A stretch of 10,962 nucleotides of DNA from DAOTVD01 sp034437075 (lineage in GTDB: Bacteria; Chloroflexota; Anaerolineae; Aggregatilineales; J027). The notes below the pieces were generated by a model. The model saw only the letters and a list, made by a program, of their open reading frames with translations, did no database searches and was not told the DNA's origin. A program made the position numbers and the translations under genes. Location: positions 1-10,962 of the forward strand of contig DAOTVD010000442.1 in NCBI GenBank assembly GCA_034437075.1, given 5' to 3'. This document shows positions 1 to 5,841 of this stretch, piece after piece. Every line of letters starts with the position of its first letter. The stretch's first letter is position 1.

Positions 1-991
1 GACCGTCTGTGATCGTTGCCAGGTCGCGCCCATCTGATGCGGCATAAGCACGCGCGGCTTCAAACATGGTGAACTCGGCGCGCGCCGAATCGATTCCTAA
101 ATCATTAATGAGTTCGAGCCCAGCCTCTAGGGCATCCTCGGCCACAACCGTTTCGCGTAGGAGTTGGCGCGCTGCCGAGACCAATTCGCGCGTATCATTC
201 GTGATATCGGCCCATTTCGCGACAAATTCGCGCGGGTTATCGCGGTAGGCTTTCACCCGGCGGTAGACTTCCAGCCGTTCGGCGGCATCATCCAACCCTT
301 TGACGATCACCCGCAGCCCAAACCGATCCATAATCTGGGGGCGTAGACGGCCTTCTTCAGGATTCATGGAGCCAATGAGAATAAAGCGCGATGCAAATGT
401 CCCGGCCATGGCGCCTCGGCGCACGGTGTAATGTCCTTGGGCGGCGGCATCCAAAATTGCATCCACAATCGTATCATCTAGCAAGTTGACTTCATCGATA
501 TACAGGATATTGTTATGCGCACGTGAGAGAATACCGGGCTCAAGTTTGACGCGACTTTGTTGCACTGCAATCCGTTCGTTCATTCCCCCAACGACTTCTT
601 CTAGGCGGGCATTAAGCGGCAACTCGACAATTTTGACCGTCTCCCAACGCGTTGGCGGGGGGCCATCTTCTTCTTCGGCATCGCGCGTGGTGTCTTCGAT
701 CTCGATTTCAGGCAAAATATTGGTCAAGCTACGGACGCAGGTTGTTTTACCGATGCCACGCGGGCCGATCAGCAAAACCCCGCCCACCGATGGATTGATC
801 ACAGCTAGCAAGAGTGCGACGCGCATTTCGTATTGACCAACCAGCGCCAAAAACGGAAAAGGAATTTGCTCCGCAATACCGAACTCATGGCGTGGACGGC
901 TGAGCACACTGCGGGCGCCGGACCGGTTGAGTAGGTCGAGCAGCGTCGAAGATTGGGCGTGCGTCAGGTCTGCGAGGGGAGATTTACTCAT
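1..991 (-). CDS. Magnesium chelatase subunit I-like AAA+ ATPase (3' end outside window)
   Basis: Reading leftwards from an ATG at 991 the frame stays open for 330 codons to the window edge, so the C-terminus is missing. The protein has the order of a BchI/ChlI-type AAA+ module. The 'FPF.ALVGQ' entry motif is at about residues 45-53, Walker A GPRGIGKTT at 76-84, Walker B ILYIDEVNLL at 162-171, and the sensor/arginine region GSMNPEEGRLRPQIMDRFGL at 207-226. In the chlorophyll pathway BchI hydrolyses ATP to drive Mg insertion with BchD and BchH. This copy differs from that type: the region after Walker A is short and acidic (about 95-115) instead of the usual longer insert, and the family motif LPLGATEDRVVG reads LPLNARLEEVVG (124-135). 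I therefore call it a BchI-like ATPase, not a proven chelatase subunit. MoxR-type ATPase is less likely because of the conserved SMNPEEGxLRPQ stretch. Its start overlaps the upstream thioesterase stop by 8 bases, which implies translational coupling. Confidence 0.88.
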   Translation of the reverse strand, partial: MSKSPLADLTHAQSSTLLDLLNRSGARSVLSRPRHEFGIAEQIPFPFLALVGQYEMRVALLLAVINPSVGGVLLIGPRGIGKTTCVRSLTNILPEIEIEDTTRDAEEEDGPPPTRWETVKIVELPLNARLEEVVGGMNERIAVQQSRVKLEPGILSRAHNNILYIDEVNLLDDTIVDAILDAAAQGHYTVRRGAMAGTFASRFILIGSMNPEEGRLRPQIMDRFGLRVIVKGLDDAAERLEVYRRVKAYRDNPREFVAKWADITNDTRELVSAARQLLRETVVAEDALEAGLELINDLGIDSARAEFTMFEAARAYAASDGRDLATITDG

Positions 992-1499
992 TACTCAGCA
1001 AACTCGCTTTCTTTTGTTCGTTTTGTTGGCTGCGGCGATATTTCTGGCGTGCTTCGGCGGCTTTCCAGCGTGCGCGTTCTTCGTCGGTTTCCAACCGCAA
1101 GGGCGGTACTTCCACAGGGCGCCGATTGTCATCCAAGGCAACATACACCAGATAGGCCGAATTGGTATGTTTTTTGGTGCTGTGCAGCGCATCTTCGGTG
1201 ATGACCTCCACGGCAACTTCCATGGAGGTGCGGCCTACATAGGTTAGTTCTGCTGTCAGGATAATCACATCACGGGTGAGAATCGGCTCTTTGAAGACCA
1301 TCGAATCCAGAGCGACCGTCACCACCATATGCTGACTATGGCGCATCGCTGCCAGAGCGCCCGCTTCATCCACAAGCTTCATAATGACCCCACCATGGAC
1401 ATTCCCCAAGCTATTGGCATCCTGCGGCCCCATGAGTTGGCTCAGGGTTACGCGTGAGTCAGCAACACGTTTGGCTTCCATATGACCTGTCTCGCTCAT
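984..1499 (-). CDS. Hotdog-fold acyl-CoA thioesterase (ACOT7/YciA-like)
   Basis: This 171-residue protein is a single-hotdog acyl-CoA thioesterase, which hydrolyses acyl-CoA to free acid and CoA in the cytoplasm. The signature is clear: residues 23-45 contain MGPQDANSLGNVHGG followed by an Asp-Glu pair at D44-E45, matching the N-x-x-GNVHGG-x-x-x-x-x-x-(D/E) motif of the BACH/ACOT7 and YciA group. The ELTYVGRTSMEV and VYVALDDNRRPVEVPPL stretches and the charged Glu/Arg/Lys-rich tail also resemble that group. The family usually works as trimers of dimers with broad acyl chain preference; the actual substrate cannot be read from sequence. The start at 1499 is chosen because its ATG overlaps the upstream glycosyltransferase stop in an ATGA junction. 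An internal Met at residue 7 is an alternative. The downstream BchI-like gene overlaps its 3' end by 8 bases. Placement inside a glycan operon is unexplained. Confidence 0.9.
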   Translation of the reverse strand: MSETGHMEAKRVADSRVTLSQLMGPQDANSLGNVHGGVIMKLVDEAGALAAMRHSQHMVVTVALDSMVFKEPILTRDVIILTAELTYVGRTSMEVAVEVITEDALHSTKKHTNSAYLVYVALDDNRRPVEVPPLRLETDEERARWKAAEARQKYRRSQQNEQKKASLLSNE

Positions 1500-2632
1500 C
1501 GATTTTCTAGCATTCTATCATATATGGTTTTCAATTCCTGGGCGGCACGGCGCCAGGTGAATTCAGCGGCGCGCGCAGTCCCTTTACGGACAAGCGAAGC
1601 ACGCAGCCCTGTGTCTGTGATCAGGCGCCGTAGACCGTCGGCCAAGGCTTCCACATCATAAGGATCGACAATTAACGCGGCATCTCCGGCCACTTCGGGC
1701 ATGGACGAGACATTCCCGGTTATGACTGGCGTGCCACAAGCCATTGATTCAAGTATCGGGAAGCCAAAGCCTTCGTAAAGCGAAGGATAAGCCGTCAGCA
1801 TTGCGCCGCTATATAGCGCGGGTAAGTCATCATCGGCAGCGTAGCCAATGAAGCGGACGCGGCCATGCATGTGGAGTTCATCCAGAGTATGGTAGATTTC
1901 ATCTTCTAACCACCCTTTCCCCCCCGCAATGACCAAGCACATATCCTGAAACGATGGGCCAAGGTGATGCACTGCGCGCACTAAACGCGCATAGTTTTTG
2001 CGCGGCTGCACGGTGCCTATGGCAAAGATATAATCCCCAGCGGGGATGTCATAGCGCTGGCGAACTGCGGCCAGGCGCGCCGTGTCGGTCATGGGTTGAA
2101 AACGCGCATCTACGCCGCTGAGCAATACCGTAATCTTATCGGGTGGGGTGTCGTACAGGTCGATCAGGTCATCTTTGGTAGCTTGAGAGTCTGCCAGAAC
2201 ATGATCGGCACGCGCCACAGACCAGGGCACCACGCGGTCCAGATAGTGTTTTAGCACAGGCGGCGATGTTTCAGGCGTGCGCACATAAGAAAGATCGTGC
2301 ACAGTCAGCAGCGTGCGCGTAGCGGGCAAATGGGGGGGCAGTTCAAAATTTGGCGAATGATAGAGCTTGACTGGCCCCACGAATAATTCGAGCGGGTAGG
2401 GCACACGCGCCCGATACCAAACGCGAGAAAACCAGAGCGGGGTCACGCGCGTAGGCTTCCATTGGAAATTATCCCCCGGTGCGGGTGGTAAATCGGCATG
2501 TGTGGCGCCCGCCACCAACAGCTTATAGCGTGTGTCGGTATCGACTTGGGCCAATTCGCTCACCAACTGCCGCACCAAGCGCCCGATCCCGGCGCCTTGC
2601 TCGTATGCAGCCGTATAATCGATGCCAATCAT
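1496..2632 (-). CDS. GT4-family glycosyltransferase (group 1)
   Basis: This 378-residue protein is a retaining GT-B glycosyltransferase that would transfer a sugar from a nucleotide donor to a glycan or lipid-linked acceptor at the cytoplasmic face of the membrane. The N-terminal domain starts with a Gly-rich acceptor-side loop (GAGIGRLVRQL, about 13-23) and has the HDLSYVR strand typical of mannosyltransferase-like GT4 enzymes. The C-terminal donor-binding domain begins near the FAIGTVQPRKNY segment. It carries the E-x7-E motif EGFGFPILE at about 287-295, followed by ACGTPVITGNVSSMPEVAGDAALIVDP. Length is normal for the family and no transmembrane segment is seen. Donor and acceptor are unknown. 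The ATG at 2632 overlaps the GtrA-gene stop by 4 bases, and its own stop overlaps the thioesterase start by 4 bases, so it sits in the middle of the coupled operon. Confidence 0.93.
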   Translation of the reverse strand: MIGIDYTAAYEQGAGIGRLVRQLVSELAQVDTDTRYKLLVAGATHADLPPAPGDNFQWKPTRVTPLWFSRVWYRARVPYPLELFVGPVKLYHSPNFELPPHLPATRTLLTVHDLSYVRTPETSPPVLKHYLDRVVPWSVARADHVLADSQATKDDLIDLYDTPPDKITVLLSGVDARFQPMTDTARLAAVRQRYDIPAGDYIFAIGTVQPRKNYARLVRAVHHLGPSFQDMCLVIAGGKGWLEDEIYHTLDELHMHGRVRFIGYAADDDLPALYSGAMLTAYPSLYEGFGFPILESMACGTPVITGNVSSMPEVAGDAALIVDPYDVEALADGLRRLITDTGLRASLVRKGTARAAEFTWRRAAQELKTIYDRMLENR

Positions 2633-3207
2633 TGTGCATCTAACGATGAAACGTCGTTATATGTCCATAAGCGGTTGACCGCAAAGTTCCAGAACATGGC
2701 CAGCACGACGGCAATCGCCTGGGCAATATTCGTGCCTAGTTGATTATACGACTGGATACCGAGCGCAGTGTCTAATATGCCGAGGCTGAGCAAAATCCCC
2801 TCGCCCAAATCGGCGAAAAGCAGAAACGTTGCACTCACGAAAATGAGCCGAAAAAATAGCGCGGCGGTATTGACGCTATAAAACATGACGAGCTGACGGC
2901 GCAAACTCTTCGAGCGAGAATCTGGGTAAGTCCAGTAGCGATTCCAGATAAAATTGCTCATCACAGCGGCACAAAAGGCAATTCCGGTAGCGGTCGCAAT
3001 TTTCAAGTTATGATAGGGATCGACGGGGGGTAGAAGCGAACTTTGTAGAATATTTAGGGTGCTAAAATCGACCACAGCCCCCAGGGCGCCCACGATTGAG
3101 AACCGAATAAAACGTTCTACTTCTTTGGCTTTGTCGCCAAAATGGGCCGCAAAGCGTTCGATGAACCGATCAACGATATTCGTTCGACTGGATGGCAGGG
3201 TCACCAC
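2629..3207 (-). CDS. GtrA-family membrane protein
   Basis: Translated from the GTG at 3207 this is a 192-residue protein with a hydrophilic, charged N-terminus of about 30 residues and four hydrophobic segments. The segments lie around FIRFSIVGALGAVVDF, IATATGIAFCAAVMSNF, LVMFYSVNTAALFFRLIF and AQAIAVVLAMFWNFAVN. Two copies of the N-F-x-x-N-R-x-W-T-Y motif (NFIWNRYWTY and NFAVNRLWTY) follow the second and fourth segments and are typical of GtrA proteins. GtrA members are small membrane proteins linked to moving or presenting undecaprenyl-phosphate sugars for surface glycosylation. An ATG at 3381 is in the same frame, but its first 58 residues lie wholly inside the ligase gene and lack GtrA character. 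The GTG at 3207 (or the adjacent one at 3204) is preceded by GAGG at 3213-3216 and is preferred. This gives an overlap of about 38 bases with the ligase gene. The 3' end overlaps the glycosyltransferase start by 4 bases. Confidence 0.85.
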   Translation of the reverse strand: MVTLPSSRTNIVDRFIERFAAHFGDKAKEVERFIRFSIVGALGAVVDFSTLNILQSSLLPPVDPYHNLKIATATGIAFCAAVMSNFIWNRYWTYPDSRSKSLRRQLVMFYSVNTAALFFRLIFVSATFLLFADLGEGILLSLGILDTALGIQSYNQLGTNIAQAIAVVLAMFWNFAVNRLWTYNDVSSLDAQ

Positions 3208-4651
3208 GCAAACCTCGTTTGATGTCGCGACTGAACAATAATGCAAGAATCCCCAGCATGACCCCCAAATGCAAAAAAAGGTTATTGACGTAAAGCTTAT
3301 CCAACATGCTGTGGACGGTGATGTGCGTCCAACTGCCCAGTAACCCGGCCACAATCCCGCGATAATGCCAATCAAGCGCACAAGATGGATTGCTAAGCAA
3401 GAAAAGCGTCATGCCGATGATGACCGACCACATCACACTGTAACCAAGGAGGCCAATGATGCCCGTTTCGGCCAGCAGATTCAAGTAGTAATTGTGAGCA
3501 TGGCCTAGCGGATTCGGCCAATTGATAAGCGCATACTCGGCATAGGCAACTTCGTAATTTCCAAAACCCACCCCAAACCAGGGATAATCCTGGGCCATAC
3601 CCTGGGCCGCTTGCCAGTGCGCTAAACGTTCAATGACGGCAAAATTATCGTCGTTGATGACGACGCCGCGCACATCGCCAATTCCGGTAAAATCATCCAG
3701 AAAGCCGGTCAGACGTGCTTCCAGGCTGGCGGGCAGTGCACCAACCGCCCATAGAAGCAAACCCGCGCCCAGGCCGAAAATCACCAATGAGGTTCCGACC
3801 CAGCGCCGACGTGGCAAACTCCACACCACGACAGTCGCAGCCACCAGAAAACCTAACCATGCGCCGCGACTCCAGGATACGAGCAAACCGCCGAGGATAA
3901 TCATCGCGGCGGCGCTATACAGCGCGGCCCACAGGCGCGCTTGGGGCGCGCGTTCGGGATGCTGCCAGGCGGCGAGGACATAACCTGCTGCGGCACCCCC
4001 TGCCAAGGGCAAAACCATTCCCATAAAGGCGCCAAAGGGGTTGGGCTGGCCAAATGTACCAAAGGCCCTGAAAAACCGAAAATCTAATATCCATAAATGC
4101 GCGGCCCCCGAGCCCCCCGCAAATTGCCATAGGCCCAGAACGGCTTGCAGCCCCGCCGCAAAAATCACGGCAAACACTGCCCATTGAATATTCGCCAGGT
4201 TCGCGATAATCACGACAAGCAAGGCCACTTGAACCCATTTGAGCCATTCCGTAAACGTGGCAGTGCTTGAGAAAGCGACCCAAAAACCGGGGCTTACAGT
4301 AAGTAAAAATAGAAAAATTGCGCCGAGCAAAAGCCAGGGCACACGCAATGCATACCGTTCGACAAGCTGGCGTAGCGCCCATACACCCACAAAAAAAGCC
4401 AACGCCAATTGGCCAACGTCTACGGGTAAGGCAAAGGCCGTTTCTGTTTCGATGAGCGTGCGTAGGGGGGCCACGGCCAACATCACAAGCAGAGCCAAGA
4501 GCGGCTCGTAATAGCTGATGAGAACCAGGGCAACACCCCCTACCAGGGCAATGCTCACAAGCGGCGGCAGCCAAGCGACCAGCCCCCCACTAGCAAGGGC
4601 TATGCTGGCCCATATAAGCTGCTCTGGGGTGATCTCACGTTGGCGGATCAT
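3170..4651 (-). CDS. O-antigen ligase/polymerase-like (Wzy/WaaL family) membrane protein
   Basis: This 493-residue protein is mostly hydrophobic with roughly eleven or twelve membrane spans, for example LLALLVMLAVAPL, VPWLLLGAIFLFLLTV and AAMIILGGLLVSW. A large outward loop falls at about residues 305-385. The Wzy_C hallmark sits at the end of that loop: WFGVGFGNYE, then GHAHNYYLNLLAETGIIGLLGY with the HAHN histidines at about 384 and 386. Family members polymerise or ligate undecaprenyl-pyrophosphate-linked glycans on the outer side of the cytoplasmic membrane. Sequence alone does not separate polymerase (Wzy) from ligase (WaaL, TuaE-like), nor from O-linked protein glycosyltransferases. The short cytoplasmic tail is basic. 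The ATG at 4651 overlaps the upstream decarboxylase stop in an ATGA junction, and the 3' end overlaps the GtrA gene. Confidence 0.92.
   Translation of the reverse strand: MIRQREITPEQLIWASIALASGGLVAWLPPLVSIALVGGVALVLISYYEPLLALLVMLAVAPLRTLIETETAFALPVDVGQLALAFFVGVWALRQLVERYALRVPWLLLGAIFLFLLTVSPGFWVAFSSTATFTEWLKWVQVALLVVIIANLANIQWAVFAVIFAAGLQAVLGLWQFAGGSGAAHLWILDFRFFRAFGTFGQPNPFGAFMGMVLPLAGGAAAGYVLAAWQHPERAPQARLWAALYSAAAMIILGGLLVSWSRGAWLGFLVAATVVVWSLPRRRWVGTSLVIFGLGAGLLLWAVGALPASLEARLTGFLDDFTGIGDVRGVVINDDNFAVIERLAHWQAAQGMAQDYPWFGVGFGNYEVAYAEYALINWPNPLGHAHNYYLNLLAETGIIGLLGYSVMWSVIIGMTLFLLSNPSCALDWHYRGIVAGLLGSWTHITVHSMLDKLYVNNLFLHLGVMLGILALLFSRDIKRGLRGDPAIQSNEYR
3213..3216 (-). promoter_or_regulatory. 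Shine-Dalgarno site for the internal GTG start of the GtrA gene
   Basis: GAGG on the minus strand lies 5 bases before the GTG at 3207 and 8 before the GTG at 3204. It sits inside the last codons of the ligase gene. It supports a GtrA start within the ligase 3' end over the long ATG extension at 3381. Confidence 0.55.
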
Positions 4652-5580
4652 GTCAGCCTGCGAAAATAATCGATGGTATGCTGTAATCCTTCACTGAGTT
4701 CAACTTTAGGTTCCCAATCGAGGATTTGGCGCGCACGGCTAATATCGGGTTGGCGGGTTTGCGGGTCACCCTCGATACGCACATCCTTAAAGGTAATGCC
4801 CCCAGGATTTTGCGTGACATCATTCACCAATTCGGCAAACTCCAGGATAGTCATCTCATGCGGGTTGCCGATGTTGACGGGTTCGGCATAGTCGCTTTGC
4901 AAGAGCCGATAGATACCTTCGACTAGGTCGCTGACATAGCAAAAACTGCGCGTCTGAGAGCCATCTCCGTAGACGGTGAGCGGCTCGTTACGTAACGCTT
5001 GGCCGATAAAATTGGGCACCACGCGCCCATCGTCCAGGCGCATACGCGGGCCGTAGGTATTGAAAATACGAACAATCCGGGTTTCTACCCCATGCTCGCG
5101 ATGATAGGCCATCGTCATCGCTTCAGCAAAGCGTTTTGCTTCGTCATAAACACCGCGTGGCCCTATGGTGTTGACATTCCCGGCATAATCTTCGGTTTGC
5201 GGATGAACCAAGGGATCGCCGTAAATCTCAGAGGTCGAGGCAAGCAAAAAGCGCGCGCCTTTGGCCTTAGCCACCCCTAGCGCATTATGCGTCCCCAAAG
5301 AGCCAACCTTCAGTGTCGGGATCGGATGGCGCAGGTAATCTATGGGGCTGGCTGGCGAAGCAAAATGCAGTACGGCATCCAACTGCCCCGGAATAAAGAT
5401 AAAGTTAGAAACATCATGCTTGATGAAGTGAAAATCGTCTCGGCCTGCTAGGTGTTCGATATTGCGCAGGTTCCCTGTGATGAGATTATCTATTGCAACA
5501 ACTTGGTGCCCATCTTGCAGCAGACGATCCGACAAATGCGACCCTAAAAAACCAGCCCCTCCGGTGATTAAAACCCGCAC
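4648..5580 (-). CDS. NAD-dependent UDP-glucuronate decarboxylase-like SDR (UDP-xylose synthase)
   Basis: This extended short-chain dehydrogenase is most like UDP-glucuronate decarboxylase, which turns UDP-glucuronate into UDP-xylose and CO2 through a bound-NAD 4-keto intermediate. From the GTG start it has 310 residues, the usual bacterial length. The NAD-binding motif GGAGFLGSH is at about 7-15, and LHFASPASPIDYLRHP at about 71-86 is characteristic of this group. The STSEIYGDP strand supplies T116 and E118, the catalytic Y-x-x-x-K is Y145/K149 in PRGVYDEAKR, and QTRSFCYVSDLV supplies R211. An upstream in-frame ATG at 5625 would add 15 residues ahead of the Rossmann strand. The GTG at 5580 is preferred because GGGGAG lies 8 bases upstream and the protein then begins right at RVLITGGAG. 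It is the first gene of the operon. Related dTDP-glucose or UDP-sugar epimerases are the main alternative. Confidence 0.88.
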   Translation of the reverse strand: MRVLITGGAGFLGSHLSDRLLQDGHQVVAIDNLITGNLRNIEHLAGRDDFHFIKHDVSNFIFIPGQLDAVLHFASPASPIDYLRHPIPTLKVGSLGTHNALGVAKAKGARFLLASTSEIYGDPLVHPQTEDYAGNVNTIGPRGVYDEAKRFAEAMTMAYHREHGVETRIVRIFNTYGPRMRLDDGRVVPNFIGQALRNEPLTVYGDGSQTRSFCYVSDLVEGIYRLLQSDYAEPVNIGNPHEMTILEFAELVNDVTQNPGGITFKDVRIEGDPQTRQPDISRARQILDWEPKVELSEGLQHTIDYFRRLT

Positions 5581-5588
5581 GAGAATTT

Positions 5589-5594
5589 CTCCCC
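5589..5594 (-). promoter_or_regulatory. Shine-Dalgarno site fixing the GTG start of the decarboxylase gene
   Basis: On the minus strand GGGGAG ends 8 bases before the GTG at 5580. No comparable site precedes the ATG at 5625. The bases between the site and the start form a short palindrome (GAGAAATTCTC, 5581-5591) that partly overlaps it; whether this has a role is unknown. Confidence 0.75.
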
Positions 5595-5603
5595 AAAAAA
5601 ACC

Positions 5604-5632
5604 AACATATTGGTATACGCATCAACTTGCAA
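5604..5632 (-). promoter_or_regulatory. Candidate sigma-70-type promoter for the glycan operon
   Basis: On the minus strand TTGCAA (5627-5632) and TATGTT (5604-5609) are separated by 17 bp. Each hexamer matches four of six consensus bases. The predicted start would lie near 5597 and give a leader of under 20 bases before the GTG. The match is moderate, and the segment overlaps two short palindromes (CTTGCAAG at 5626-5633, ACCAA/TTGGT arms at 5601-5614), so it could be repressed or be a chance match. Confidence 0.4.
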
Positions 5633-5649
5633 GAAGTTTACCATATCTC

Positions 5650-5665
5650 TATCTCTTGAGAGATA
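5650..5665. repeat. Short inverted repeat, possible operator
   Basis: TATCTCT at 5650-5656 and AGAGATA at 5659-5665 are perfect 7-bp arms around a 2-bp centre. The arms are too close to form an ordinary hairpin, so a dimeric DNA-binding protein is a better reading than RNA structure. It lies upstream of the candidate minus-strand promoter and about 65 bp upstream of the rpoB -35 box. No regulator is recognised. Confidence 0.35.
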
Positions 5666-5705
5666 AGTTGCCATACAAGAGCAGCCTCAGATCGATAGGG
5701 GTGTA

Positions 5706-5724
5706 ATTCTTGAGCATTAAGAAT
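5706..5724. repeat. Short inverted repeat just upstream of the rpoB promoter
   Basis: ATTCTT (5706-5711) and AAGAAT (5719-5724) are 6-bp inverted arms around a 7-bp centre. The repeat ends 5 bp before the -35 box of the rpoB promoter, a place where an activator or UP-element-like AT-rich DNA could act. Chance occurrence in AT-rich sequence is quite possible. Confidence 0.25.
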
Positions 5725-5729
5725 AAGAC

Positions 5730-5758
5730 TTGACAGGGCTATGGCGGCATCGTATAGT
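5730..5758 (+). promoter_or_regulatory. Housekeeping (sigma-70/SigA-type) promoter of rpoB
   Basis: A perfect TTGACA -35 box (5730-5735) and TATAGT -10 box (5753-5758) are separated by the optimal 17 bp. Transcription would begin near 5765, leaving a leader of about 77 bases. The leader carries a GAGGAG ribosome site at 5828-5833, 8 bases before the rpoB ATG. It is the best promoter match in the window and shows that rpoB has its own promoter. Confidence 0.8.
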
Positions 5759-5841
5759 ATAAGTTCGTTTCGTCGATGCCTTTTAATTTGCCCACACATG
5801 CAAAAGTGCAATCCAAAACTTAAGATAGAGGAGCCACTCTG

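Noticed and set aside
486..836. 116-codon plus-strand open frame opposite the BchI-like gene
   Set aside because: Ser/Arg/Pro-rich off-frame reading of the reverse complement of a motif-bearing ATPase gene.
3208..3381. N-terminal extension of the GtrA protein from the ATG at 3381
   Set aside because: It is fully contained in the ligase coding sequence in another frame, lacks GtrA motifs, and a better-placed GTG with a ribosome site exists at 3207.
3915..4574. 219-codon open frame on the minus strand inside the ligase gene
   Set aside because: It shares DNA with a clearly recognised multispan protein, is rich in Cys, Arg and Gly typical of an off-frame reading, and has no motif or ribosome site.
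5581..5625. Fifteen-residue N-terminal extension of the decarboxylase from the ATG at 5625
   Set aside because: It precedes the Rossmann strand, has no ribosome site, and overlaps the candidate promoter; the GTG at 5580 has a well-spaced GGGGAG.
5795..5812. Possible regulatory hairpin in the rpoB leader (TGCA repeats)
   Set aside because: Only a 4-bp self-complementary word repeated around AAAG; too weak to call a structured leader or attenuator.
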